Shown: positions 1 through 8,365, numbered from the stretch's first letter. The stretch is DNA of 17,500 bases from Halisarca cf. caerulea (GCA_963170055.1 CAUJGJ010000397.1:5550001-5567500), one strand, 5' to 3'. A program made the numbers and translations. Notes: generated from the letters alone by a model not told the origin.

Positions 1-176
1 AGCCCTGGTATATATCATTACAACCTGTGTGCCTGAGTATCAGTATAGGCAAATTAGAAACATTTTGAGGCAATTTATCACAATCTGATTGTATGTCTTG
101 CAATAGGTTAAGCATGCATGTCCTTTGTAACCATGTTTGACCACCATGGTTTCTGTTCACATACATAATAGATGAA

Positions 177-841
177 CACATGGGCATTATAGTTGGTCTC
201 AGGGAATGGGGATTTTAGGTGACAAAGTTCAGGAATCTCAAGAATTTGTCACCTTTCTGCCTACATCACTTTTGTTCATCTGTAAACCTGGTAATGCGTC
301 ATTACATGGCGCTCAGTAGAAATATGTATATTTCACAAATCAAACAAGCGATTGGAGTTTAAGAAACTCGTGGGCCGCCTACGGCCCTGGAAACTTGAAT
401 CGCTTGGAAATCCTCATTATTGACTAAAATAATACTTTGAAGAACTCTTCTGGTTGAAAAGACTCTTTGCTGATAAAATCAGGAGCAAACGAATGAATTT
501 TACCAAAATTTTGGGTGAATACCTTTGCTTGAATGGTCCTTGATTGCAACTTTTGTGTACGCAAATTGTCCATATGCGGTATTTGATACTTTTAATCACC
601 ATATCGATCTTTTAAAAGCTTTAAAATGACGGATTTGGAGGTGTAAAAGTTCAAATCGTAGCTCCCGCAATGTGTAAATATTCCCCGCTACAGACAGAGA
701 TTATGCAACTTGTGATGCCAAATGTGACGTTTTCCTAAGAGGTAGTCATGATGTGTATGAAAAAGGTGACAAATTCCCTACATTCCAATACTTTGTCACC
801 TAAAATCCCCACATTCTAAAATACGCTATAATGCCCCTGTG
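177..841. mobile_element. MITE-like element with long imperfect terminal inverted repeats
   Basis: The outer 16 bases at 177-192 (CACATGGGCATTATAG) return inverted at 826-841 with one mismatch. Similarity continues inward for about 90 bp on each side and includes the block GGGGATTTTAGGTGACAAAG near 210 and its complement near 790-810. There is no convincing coding frame inside. No clear target-site duplication is visible, so the exact ends are uncertain by a few bases. A 62-bp palindrome (345-406) and sequence related to 4830-4945 lie inside it, so the element is composite or carries a nested insertion. Confidence 0.6.
345..406. repeat. 62-bp nested palindrome, member of a dispersed hairpin family
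   Basis: The outer arms CAAGCGATTGGAGTTT (345-360) and AAACTTGAATCGCTTG (391-406) pair at 14 of 16 positions. They enclose an inner GC hairpin, GGGCCG-ccta-CGGCCC (372-387). Related palindromes occur at 2630-2687 and 5247-5304, and a half copy lies at about 4908-4950. The outer arms and a GC-rich inner stem are kept while the inner sequence varies. Confidence 0.65.
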
Positions 842-1135
842 TGCCCGCTTATGTGAAATACAAGACTGGAAATGGCGAAGTATGTTTTATCTCAATACAA
901 TTTAGTATGTTGCCTTTTGCATTGTCAAATGGTCTGTATATGTATGTACAAGATGTGTTGAACTAGAAATGTGAAATTCAACGAAAACATGCGTTAAGTA
1001 GTCATTGTTCTTTTCATCTAAATACAATCATTCAAATTTGTGTTATGCAGTGCTGTAACATACATAATATGTTAATTGTACATGCCATTTGATTTGCTGT
1101 AAAATTGACCAGTTGAGTTATTATTTCCTATGTAG
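842..1135. other. AT-rich spacer, nothing recognised
   Basis: No open frame with protein-like composition, no RNA gene and no clear repeat was seen here. The end of the stretch (TTATTTCCTATGTAG) would serve as a splice acceptor for the weak exon candidate that follows. Confidence 0.4.
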
Positions 1136-1396
1136 GCTCTGGGAACACTCTCTGCATGTTATGCTGTCCAAAGGGAAGTTACTATGGTTATAGTTCCCTT
1201 CATCCCCCTTGGTACAACCAGTCTGGACTGCCCACTCTACATACGAAGCCAAGATCTTGTTACCATACCAGCATCGAGCCTCATCACTGATGTGTCACTA
1301 ATTCATAACTGTGACAAAGGTTGCAGTCACTGGGAAAGGGAGAAAAAGGAATGTGGAGAGGTAGACAGTGGAAAAAGATTCTGGTGTAACTTTTGA
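1136..1396 (+). pseudogene. Weak exon candidate, Cys/His-containing, unknown family
   Basis: After a plausible acceptor (pyrimidine-rich, ending TAG at 1135) a frame stays open for 86 codons to the TGA ending at 1396. It includes an internal ATG at 1184. The translated segment ends with a Cys/His cluster (HNCDKGCSHWE, then KECGE). I do not recognise the family. No upstream exon, donor or neighbouring gene supports it, and it lies beside helicase pseudogene debris on the opposite strand. It could be a decayed exon from a mobile element or a chance open frame. Confidence 0.2.
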
Positions 1397-1740
1397 ACAT
1401 GACTTTAACAATCAGGTGTTCTATTACAATGTGTTCTGCTTGAACAATTGAAATGGATGTGTTTCATTACAAGAAAGGTATTATATCGATGCATGCAGGG
1501 CTGCGGGGTTTCAATAAAATTAACCGATTTCAGTACTGATAAGGGCAATTGTTTTCTGCTTGTTCTACAATCTGTAAACAATACACAGCAGCTTAGTGCC
1601 CCCTTACCACCATATACGATCTGCTCCCAAACGATGCCTATAACAACCGTACTACGGGTGCATTCTGGTTGTTTTACAGCCTCATATATCAATCTGTAAA
1701 CGAATCGATTTCAGGCTGATAAACAGGGCTTGCATTTAGC
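1397..1740. other. Spacer, no gene supported
   Basis: Two overlapping open frames of 80-95 codons exist here, one on each strand, but neither shows a motif I recognise. It may be decayed sequence downstream of the helicase fragment that begins at 1741. Confidence 0.35.
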
Positions 1741-2075
1741 CATGTAGAAAAGGTTCTCAGGGCTTAAAATGAACAACTGGTAGTTACCATTGGATGACTC
1801 TTCGGTAGACTCGCTCATCTGATTGCTGATTGCCAAGAATTTGAGAAAAGGTAAACTTCTGTTCCAGCATCAGGGCAGCCAAAGGGCTAACTACCATAAC
1901 AATACTTGACTCTCTACTCTTTTAACCAGATCGAACAATGATGGTAATATGGCGAAAATAAGCGATTTGCCATATCCTGTTGGCAAAGAAACAAAACATC
2001 ACGACCTTTCTAAAAAGCATCTATAGCATCTAGCTGCTTTGTCTTCGGACTTGAGTATCCCATGGAGGAAACAAG
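1741..2075 (-). pseudogene. Broken RecQ-type DNA helicase fragment 1
   Basis: Reading the minus strand from about 2075 down, pieces in different frames match the start of a superfamily 2 RecQ-like helicase domain. They are a Q-motif-like piece (KQLDAIDAFLE), the Walker A region FVSLPTGYGKSLIF (LPTGYGKS at 1986-1963), the next conserved piece VVSPLAALMLEQ, and QLFILSPENLF near 1760. They are separated by at least two frameshifts and several stops, including a TGA just before CFVSLPTG. The gene is therefore dead. The order and spacing fit an intact helicase N-terminal region of about 110 residues. No further helicase motifs follow, so the copy is truncated. A related fragment lies at 6892-7167. 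RecQ-like helicases are common as multicopy genes in sponge and cnidarian genomes and inside some transposons; that context is background knowledge. Confidence 0.7.
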
Positions 2076-2597
2076 ATCTTTCATCAGCATAACAACAGCT
2101 AGCTTTGACAAGAAGAGCAGAAACTATATCACCAACATCAGCGTTTGTACAGCCATCACCATATTCTTACTATAACGCCACAGCGCACAGCTTATAACTA
2201 CATTCATAGCAATTTTAAATGTATTCATATCAACTATGTCATCTATTAACATTCTTCAGCTGTCCAGGAATGCTTGGGCACCACCCGAAGCTGGGCATAG
2301 GATAAGTGCCAGACCCTTCCTCCCGACCAATGACATCATCAATGAAAACTGGAGGAGAGGAAGCGGTCGGCTATGCAGGAATAGCGGTATACCTCTGAAA
2401 CTTGAAGGCCCACAGAAAATCTTAGGGCAAGTTAAAAGTTAGTGAATAACCCTCAAACAACTCTTAAGGTCTTAAAGATTCTTTGCAGACGAAAACAGGA
2501 GCAAAGACACAAAGACATCTGAAATATAGCAGCCAAATTGATTACTGCCCGAATGTACGCCATGTTGTTAACATATATATATACATACATCATTATG
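2076..2597. other. Repeat-derived spacer with a degenerate repeat module
   Basis: The part from about 2440 to 2590 resembles the reverse complement of 4715-4880. Shared blocks include GACGAAAACAGGAGCAAA and CGCCATGTTGTTAACATATAT. The 68-codon open frame at 2236-2442 has no recognisable content. No gene is supported. Confidence 0.45.
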
Positions 2598-2883
2598 GAC
2601 ATTCCAGACACTTCCGGTCTAAGTAAAAACAAGTAATTTGAGTTAAAAACTCATGGGGGCTGCCGCCCCACGTACTCAAATCACTTGCAAAACATTGGAG
2701 TGTAAGTGCACAGCTGAACATTTATTGAACATACTGTTATTGTAACTGGACGATTGTTTTGAAAAGAATTGCCACATTTGGCAATTGTTTTCAAAACAAT
2801 TTCTATAACTCATTCCTGTATAAATTCATACTTCTCTATTACTATTACATAAATTCTCTATTATAAAACTTTTCTTCAAATCC

Positions 2884-2931
<48 letters not shown>

Positions 2932-2997
2932 CCAGACGAGCGTTACACAGGGGAAATCCAAGTGAAAACAATATAGGGGCTGCCGTAGGTAGCCCCT
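2598..2997. repeat. Left arm of a ~400-bp inverted repeat pair
   Basis: This stretch matches the reverse complement of 4954-5356 along its whole length with roughly 90 percent identity by eye. The match includes the CAAAACAATT/AATTGTTTTG palindrome near 2755-2800, the ATTCATACTTCTCTATTACTATT block, an (AT)n tract, and a terminal hairpin AGGGGCTGCC-gta-GGTAGCCCCT (2975-2997). It also holds the palindrome at 2630-2687. It is either one end of a foldback element of about 2.76 kb or one of two independent inverted copies. Confidence 0.65.
2887..2932. repeat. (AT)n microsatellite
   Basis: An uninterrupted run of AT dinucleotides followed by GTATATATA. A matching AT run sits at the mirrored position in the other arm (about 5018-5045), so the run is an inherent part of the repeat unit. 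Confidence 0.85.
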
Positions 2998-3098
2998 AAT
3001 AATATAGCATTTAAATACTTTAACCATTATTACTAAACCTGATAAAAGTGACACTTGCTATTACAATAGTTTAGCATACATCAAGCAGTTTCTTCTTA

Positions 3099-4292
3099 CG
3101 CATGTGGGACATGTCCATTCGCACTTGAATGGCTTCCGAAAGTCGGCGATTTTGTTGCTAACAAATTCACTTTTTCTCTCTTATGCGTATCAGAAATGGC
3201 AAGCAACGACATTTAGACTGTATGAACACATTCAAGCTACACATTTAACTATTTTTCAACCAAATTTTCCGTCAATCGTTCGAATACTCGCCGCTTTTCC
3301 GAGCAGCTGTATTTAGCAGCTATTCCTCTCAAGTAAATCCAATCTTAGGCCTAGAGACATAGAATATGGACTAAACTGTCCCTAATAAGGCTACCCAATA
3401 TTCTACCGATGGGGATTTTGTTTACTGAAATAGTTTTCAAGATAATCAACAAATACTAAAAATGTACTAAAATAACCAGCAATAACTCTTTGGAAACTCG
3501 CGGTATCAAAATCCCCATTGGTGAAAAGTTGAAGCATTCAATATAGATTACAATAAAACACTCAAAAGCTTCCTACGTTGATCTGCTGATTTACTTGACG
3601 ACATGGCATTTTGCAAGAAGGATTCGCTTAGCTAAGGGCCGATTATCACATGACGGTCATGTGACATGAGCTGTGACGTAATCGCATATTGCCCTTACCG
3701 AAGTGTTTTAAGTGTTTGATCTCTGCAATGATCGATGCGTCGCAAGCGAGAGGAACTCAGTGGAGGAAGAACATTAGGCAAAGAAGACAGATGGTTTAAC
3801 GAAGTATAATATCGGTGGTTTAAGAGAAGCGAACTGGATATTCAGCGCCCGATCGACGACATCGAAGAACAAGGTGCGTAATCTTTGTTTGATCTTGAAT
3901 TCAAATCGAAAAGTCGGTTTTACTAACTTGAGTTCCTTATAAAAGAACGATCGATCTATGTTTAAGCCTATTATCAACTACATAATAGCAGGGCGATTTC
4001 GCCGTGAATTACGTATAAGTTTTGCAGTTCACAATACCTACTATTGATCGTGAGTATGATCTTCCAAGCTCCCTTAAACAACAATATGTACGTAACATTA
4101 ACTTTTGATGAATAAAGGCTTTCATATGTTGTAAAAGTAGAACAAATGTCGAGCAGCGCAATCGCCCTTGCTTCTTCACTAAGACTATACGTCAAGAAAT
4201 GTCACGCGCATATCACATGATCGAAGCCTTACACACGCCCAAATTCCAGCCTATTAACACAATAGTGGGACTTTGGACATGTCCCACATGCG
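3099..4292. mobile_element. Non-autonomous DNA transposon, perfect 18-bp TIRs, TA target site
   Basis: CGCATGTGGGACATGTCC at 3099-3116 recurs as its exact reverse complement at 4275-4292. Immediately outside are TA dinucleotides (3097-3098 and 4293-4294), as expected for a target-site duplication of the IS630/Tc1/mariner superfamily. The TIR contains its own palindrome (GGACATGTCC). The 1194-bp interior has only short open frames without motifs, so the element depends on a transposase made elsewhere. Inside lies a 118-bp inverted-repeat element (3405-3522) and a small inverted repeat (TAAGGGC near 3634 with GCCCTTA near 3693). Confidence 0.7.
3405..3522. mobile_element. 118-bp miniature inverted-repeat element nested in the larger one
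   Basis: ACCGATGGGGATTTTG (3405-3420) pairs with CAAAATCCCCATTGGT (3507-3522) with one mismatch in 16. The interior is non-coding. The motif GGGGATTTT also occurs in the terminal repeats of the element at 177-841, so the two may be distantly related. Confidence 0.5.
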
Positions 4293-4356
4293 TATCATTA
4301 TCAGTCAAAAGAACAAATGTATAGTCATACATTGTCATAATACAATCCAGGGGTTA

Positions 4357-4378
4357 TCTATCTATCTATCTATCTATA
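4357..4378. repeat. (TATC)n microsatellite
   Basis: About five TATC units. On the minus strand this tract terminates the piggyBac-like reading frame with a TAG. Confidence 0.85.
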
Positions 4379-4637
4379 CTCTGTTTTGGGCAGTGATGCA
4401 GAAGCAGCAAACTCGTTTTTCATCAACTTTGTGAGGAAAATGTCGCTCACAAAATGGAACTGAAGGCAGACCATCACTACTTCTCCCTGGGTGCTTCCGT
4501 GAGTTGAATGGTTTCAGTAGCTCTTCAGCAATGTTAACTACAAATTCTTTTATTGTCATCTTTGCGAAATAAAATGTACGAATTGACCCTGCATAGATCC
4601 AGCAGATAATTAAAGGGACACTCCGATCAAAATACAA
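4374..4637 (-). pseudogene. Probable piggyBac-like transposase C-terminal fragment
   Basis: The minus-strand frame translates to 87 residues. It contains TIKEFVVNIAEELLKPF, then an R-K-H-P-G-R-S-S linker, ERHFPHKV and the start of a Cys-rich segment (RVCCFC). That order (helical segment, basic linker, a 'RHFP' motif, then a cysteine-rich zinc-binding tail) is what I remember of the C-terminus of piggyBac-type transposases. The catalytic part is absent and the cysteine-rich tail is cut off by the TATC repeat, so this is a dead fragment. The assignment rests on pattern memory only; another zinc-finger protein fragment is possible. Confidence 0.4.
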
Positions 4638-4714
4638 GTTGGACTTATATTATGTAATTTTTTGGTATATTGGTATATTGGTAATTAACCATATAATTGT
4701 ATTATTTGGGCCGC

Positions 4715-4945
4715 CGGAACGTCCGGAACGATGTCAATATATATATATATATATATATGTCAACAACATGGCGGACGCGAAGTCGGTACATAATCTTTCG
4801 GCTATATTTCGGTGAAATTCATTCGTTTGCTCCTGATTTTATCAGCGAAGGGTCTTTTAGACCAGACGAGTTCTTCGAAATATTATTTTAGTCAATAACG
4901 CCGATTTCCAAGCGATTCGAGTTTCCAGGGCTGTAGTCGGCCCAC
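4715..4945. repeat. Repeat module, inverted relative to copies near 345-500 and 2440-2590
   Basis: The reverse complement of 4830-4945 matches 350-500 closely. Shared blocks include GCTGATAAAATCAGGAGCAA, GAACGAATGAATTT-like sequence and ATTGACTAAAATAATA. The part nearer 4715 matches 2510-2600 around an (AT)n tract (4737-4759). It ends against the hairpin at 4954. No gene is supported. Confidence 0.55.
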
Positions 4946-4953
4946 GAGTTTTT

Positions 4954-5018
4954 AGGGGCTGCCACAGGCAGCCCCTATATTGTTTTCATTTGGACTTCCA
5001 GTGTGTAACGCTCGTCCG

Positions 5019-5052
<34 letters not shown>

Positions 5053-5356
5053 TTTGAAGAAAAGTCTTATAATAGAGAATTTATACAATAGTAATAGAGA
5101 AGTATGAATTTATACAGAAATGAGTTATAGGAATTGTTTTGAAAACAATTGCCAAATATGGCAATTGTTTTCAAAACAATCGCCCAGTTACAATAAACAG
5201 TATGTTCAATGAAGGTTCAGCTGTGCACTAACCCTTCAATGTTTTGCAAGTAATTCGAGCGTGTGGGGCAGCAGCCCCCACGAGTTTTTAACTCGAATTA
5301 CTTGTTTAAACTCAAATCGCTTGTTTTTACTTTCACCGGAATTGTGTGGAATGTCC
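4954..5356. repeat. Right arm of the ~400-bp inverted repeat pair
   Basis: This is the reverse complement of 2598-2997. It begins with the perfect hairpin AGGGGCTGCC-aca-GGCAGCCCCT (4954-4976) and ends with the CCGGAACG/TGTCCGG region. A perfect 13-bp palindrome pair (CAAGTAATTCGAG at 5247-5259, CTCGAATTACTTG at 5292-5304) lies inside. Confidence 0.65.
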
Positions 5357-5455
5357 GGAACGATGTCTACATAACATGTAGTATGGTAGTACTACATATG
5401 TAGTAATTTTTCATCCCTACATCTTCTATCCATTTTTAAATGTTTTTGTACGGTT

Positions 5456-5456
5456 C

Positions 5457-5507
<51 letters not shown>
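5456..5507. repeat. (TATC)n microsatellite
   Basis: About twelve tandem TATC units directly abutting the element with ATATGTATCCCACT ends. Confidence 0.9.
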
Positions 5508-5508
<1 letters not shown>

Positions 5509-6132
5509 ATATGTATCCCACTGCGTGGGCGGTTTCTATTATCTTCAAAGAGACCGCCTTGGATATATTCGCGATATACCGGGGTATATCAATGACCCCA
5601 ATTCATATACCCTGTTTTTTAAGTGACGATATTTGATAACTGCCTTGTCAACAGAATGATGCAACAGCAGCACACCTGCTGTACGTACCATGCATACTAA
5701 GCCTGCAAAGAAGTTCTTTTATTGTTCTTTTTTACGAACGTTTCTGTCTACATGTATTGTTTCAGACCCCATTGCAGCTTTTGCAGTCTTTTAGGAGAGC
5801 AGTAGTCCTCCCAACTGAGCAATTACCAATTTTTCTTACCTTTCGACGTTGACCTTCACGGATAAAGACTGAAGTGAACTTTTGCTCCTAGACTAGTAAG
5901 GTTTGTTTTCACAGTAGAGTATTTTCATAGTTCCTCGAAGCTGTCTTCTCTTGTATTAAGTTTAAATCATTCTCTTCGCATTTGCAGTACATACGTATCC
6001 AGTATACGGTGTAGACGCAAGGTTCGTCACTGAAATGGAAAGTTGCAAAGCTAATAATCGTTGTTCGGCTTGAATTAAACACCGAAGTACCTTCTCTGCG
6101 AGCAAAATCCTTCTTTCAAGTGGGATACATAT
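5509..6132. mobile_element. Possible 0.6-kb inverted-repeat element
   Basis: ATATGTATCCCACT (5509-5522) pairs exactly with AGTGGGATACATAT (6119-6132). The interior has no convincing gene. It holds small palindromes such as GATATACC-gg-GGTATATC (5571-5588). No target-site duplication is evident, partly because the left end abuts a TATC microsatellite. Confidence 0.4.
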
Positions 6133-6171
6133 TTGTTATACCCCGCTTTTGCTGGGTACATGGGAATATAC

Positions 6172-6205
6172 TAAGTGTTAGGTGTTGATTAACACCTAAC
6201 ACTTA
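6172..6205. repeat. Perfect 15-bp-arm hairpin
   Basis: TAAGTGTTAGGTGTT (6172-6186), a 4-base loop (GATT), then AACACCTAACACTTA (6191-6205). The arms match exactly. A second hairpin follows at once (6211-6272), so the junction between two repeat elements is a simple explanation. Confidence 0.75.
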
Positions 6206-6210
6206 CAACA

Positions 6211-6272
6211 CAGACCCGCTTCTCGCCTCCATTTTTCATTATGACATCATTTGGTTGGCGAGAAGGGGTCTG
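6211..6272. repeat. Second hairpin, arms with one mismatch
   Basis: CAGACCCGCTTCTCGCC (6211-6227) pairs with GGCGAGAAGGGGTCTG (6257-6272). The right arm overlaps the start of the inverted repeat pair at 6270-7284. Confidence 0.65.
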
Positions 6273-6657
6273 GTGAACAGCCTATACACCAAACATCGGT
6301 GGCTAATTATATATGCAGTTGTCATGGTAATAATGATATTCATAAGCTGAACGCATTGCTAATGCAAAAGGTGCCATTCGCATCATTTTGCCGTGAGCCG
6401 CTTGCCGCTATATCAGAATTCATGAGTACGAAAATTGGTGAGGTGTGGATCAAGGAGACTTTGTATGCTGGATGGAAATTTGTTACTTATGCAAAACAGA
6501 CATATCAAAGGGTACGCATTGGAAGATGAGAATCAAATTGCACGGGGCGGCTTGTAAGGAAACGGCAACAAGGTAAGCTGTGAGATTAAACTTGTGACCA
6601 TCAATTCATTTCGCAGTTGTTACTACATCCTTTCTTTACAAAAGATGATATTTATGT

Positions 6658-6975
6658 ATGTATACTTCACCTCAGGTTAGACAAGCTCATACAACAGATC
6701 TTCATCACAGGCGATATAAATCGTTTTCAGGAAGTTCTGACCATAGTGCCTTGATCTGCTACAAATGCTGTGATGACTTTAAAATCCTGGATAAGGTCGA
6801 ATCTGAAGCTAAAGCTCTTCGAATGAAGTTAACGATGTTTGTGTGCAACTTTAGCGTGGTGTCATCGGCAACTAGACAGACTCTGCTGTCGTCAGAAAAT
6901 GAATTGTCTAGAAGGAGACAACCTGATCATCACACTGATTCCGAAGATGGTTGCACTCCCAGCAATAGATCGTAA
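6658..6975 (+). pseudogene. Possible zinc-finger-type exon fragment (C-x2-C)
   Basis: The frame encodes a segment beginning ALICYKCCDDFKILDKVES and continuing into a predicted helix with KALRMKLTM. A C-x-x-C pair followed by an amphipathic 'D-K-x-E-S-E-A-K-A-L-R' helix resembles the zinc-binding N-terminal modules of THAP- or ZAD-like invertebrate proteins. The residues before (to about 6735) and after (from about 6880) look non-coding. No partner exon is identified. It lies in opposite orientation to the helicase fragment. Family and even coding status are uncertain. Confidence 0.25.
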
Positions 6976-7167
6976 AGTACTGGCAAAATTCCGTAAATGA
7001 TGGACTTGCCGTATCCGGTTGGTAAGTGAAACGAAGGTGTCATTGCTGGCCAAAAAGGATGAAATGGCTTCCTCCTGCTTAGCCTTAAGGACTTCAATGC
7101 CTATAAGTCCCGAAGCCTGCACAATAGCATCTTTCACTGAAAGAATGTAGCGTTCCGCTAAGGCCAT
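6892..7167 (-). pseudogene. Broken RecQ-type DNA helicase fragment 2
   Basis: From an ATG at 7167 the minus strand reads MALAERYILSVKDA, then GIEVLKAKQEEAISSFL and ASNDTFVSL. One extra base then shifts the frame. Restoring it by eye gives the Walker A segment PTGYGKSIIYGILP (PTGYGKS at 7022-7002). This is the Q-motif and motif I region of a RecQ-like superfamily 2 helicase. The similarity ends at about 6960 without further motifs. The layout is the same as fragment 1 at 1741-2075, but the DNA has diverged, so they are two old copies and not a recent duplication. Confidence 0.65.
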
Positions 7168-7434
7168 TTGCCCTGCCTCTTTCGACGATCAACCGAAGAC
7201 TTGTTATTGCGTTTCTTTGAGATACACATAAGCAGAAGTTACTGCCCCCCCCCCAGAATAAGTTGGGTATAGGCTGTTCACCAGGGCTCACACTAATTCC
7301 AGATACATGATACATGATATGAAAGAAATAATAAGGGTATATGAAAGAAGTATACAGAATCACATACAAAAGAAATATACAGAACTACATGGTTGTCCGA
7401 AGATTCACACGGGCTGAAGATAGTTGGTCGAAGC

Positions 7435-7582
7435 GTAGCTCAAAAGATTGTCGTTTATGTCTTGGTTCGTATGTCATACATCGATTCTGATTCGTAGCTC
7501 GAAAGATTGTCGTCCTAAGTGTCCTTATATTCTGTCTTAAAGTTTATGTCTTCATTTGTATGTCATACATCGATTCTGATTC
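7435..7582. repeat. Imperfect tandem duplication upstream of the 2A-leader gene
   Basis: The unit starts GTAGCTCRAAAGATTGTCGT (7435 and 7494) and ends GTATGTCATACATCGATTC, continuing to TGATTC (ending 7493 and 7582). The second unit is about 30 bases longer. It lies some 50-90 bases before the candidate start codons and could be promoter DNA. Confidence 0.7.
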
Positions 7583-7630
7583 TGACTCTAATTTTCTCCA
7601 TGATCGCAAGATGCTGCTGTGGAGGCCTTC

Positions 7631-7878
7631 ATGCCTGTTTATGATACCAGGAACAGGAGGGATTTTAGGAGAATGTTATGCAGTTTGAAACATAAGCTAG
7701 CTATTGTCGATTCATTATCATCAAAATGCGTCCTCCTATTGTTGCTTGCTTGTGGAGATGTGGAAGTGAACCCCGGACCATTGCCATTGCCGTGGAATAG
7801 CCATGCTACCGGCAAATCCTCTTCAAGTTCAGTGATTGATCTGAACTCACCTAATGAAAAGACAGCAAAACCAGAAAG
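7631..7878 (+). CDS. Host gene exon 1: hydrophobic leader ending in a 2A ribosome-skipping motif
   Basis: The frame is open from 7604. The first ATG is at 7631 (poor context); the next, at 7673, has an A at -3. From there the product has basic residues, then CVLLLLLACGDVEVNPGP. The last eight residues (7757-7780) match the 2A consensus D-V/I-E-x-N-P-G-P. At 2A motifs the ribosome omits one peptide bond between Gly and Pro, releasing the upstream peptide. 2A-like leaders are known from sea urchin and sponge NLR-type genes and from some non-LTR retrotransposons, where the hydrophobic stretch can also act as a signal sequence. A polar, Ser-rich segment follows. A donor (GAAAG|GTTAGA) ends the exon at 7878 in phase 2. 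The next exon fits at 12207 in the same phase. There is no reverse transcriptase or NACHT domain in view, so the mature protein is unidentified. Confidence 0.6.
7757..7780 (+). other. 2A-like translational recoding site (DVEVNPG/P)
   Basis: The codons GAT GTG GAA GTG AAC CCC GGA CCA encode the full 2A core, with the predicted skip between GGA (7775-7777) and CCA (7778-7780). The upstream run CVLLLLLACG fits the hydrophobic or helical context usual for active 2A sequences. Confidence 0.85.
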
Positions 7879-7946
7879 GTTAGACAGTCATTACTGTGTG
7901 CTTGAACTTGCACTTTATCATCTTGTATGTATGGTTTGCCAATGTA

Positions 7947-7966
7947 CAGTACTGACTGAAGGTAAT
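7947..7966 (+). repeat. Left TIR of transposon A
   Basis: Starts CAGTACTGAC, identical over 20 bases to the inverted right end. The TA target dinucleotide lies immediately outside. Confidence 0.9.
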
Positions 7967-8021
7967 AACACCGTCCACTCGCGAGTATGTCGCGTGTGCT
8001 TACTGTCACCCTTGTGGTCAT

Positions 8022-8045
8022 CGCGAGGCCTGGCGAGGCCTCGCG
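8022..8045. promoter_or_regulatory. GC-rich subterminal palindrome, possible protein-binding site
   Basis: CGCGAGGCCT-ggcg-AGGCCTCGCG has perfect 10-bp arms in otherwise AT-rich DNA, 75 bp inside the left end of transposon A. It holds two plus-strand copies of GCGAGGCCT. A further copy lies at 12105-12113, about 90 bp inside the right end. Subterminal repeats of this kind often bind the transposase or an accessory factor; the BEN protein encoded by the same element is a candidate binder (inference). Confidence 0.5.
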
Positions 8046-8365
8046 GTATTATAAACACATTCCATACTGTTCCCTTCATATGAGTAAAGGTTACGCAACC
8101 ATAAAATGTCGTCGAGCAGGAAAGCGCTATACTGCTGTGCGAATGGCCCTAGGTTCTTCATGTATACTTCGAAGCGTATAATATTATGTTCGTATTCGTT
8201 GTTTTCGGCTATTCGGGCGTGACATATTCTAAAAGTTAAAGTTCAGCCGAAGAATAAGTGCGGTTTAGCGTAGGTGTTAATAAGTCGGAATTGCTCCATT
8301 CTCGCTGAACGTGTTAGTTTTATTCTTGTCGATCTGAAGTGAAGTTCTCTATCTACTAATTCGAG

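Larger units (their letters stand above)
6270..7284. mobile_element. Possible ~1-kb element bounded by an 18-bp inverted repeat
   Basis: CTGGTGAACAGCCTATAC (6270-6287) recurs exactly inverted at 7267-7284. Between them lie a Cys-rich open frame on the plus strand and a broken RecQ-type helicase fragment on the minus strand. The two could be remnants of a decayed mobile element that carried a helicase. No target-site duplication was recognised. Confidence 0.35.

Noticed and set aside
630..670. GTTCAAATC as a tRNA B box
   Set aside because: There is no A box, no cloverleaf pairing and no T-run terminator at the right distance.
3774..4195. Two minus-strand frames of 67 and 73 codons in the TA-flanked element
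   Set aside because: No motifs, biased AT-rich composition and no supporting splice signals; most likely chance.
7879..8083. Continuation of the 2A frame past 7878 to a stop at 8083
   Set aside because: The sequence after the GTTAGA donor has intron-like composition, and from 7947 it is transposon A, so this is unspliced read-through.
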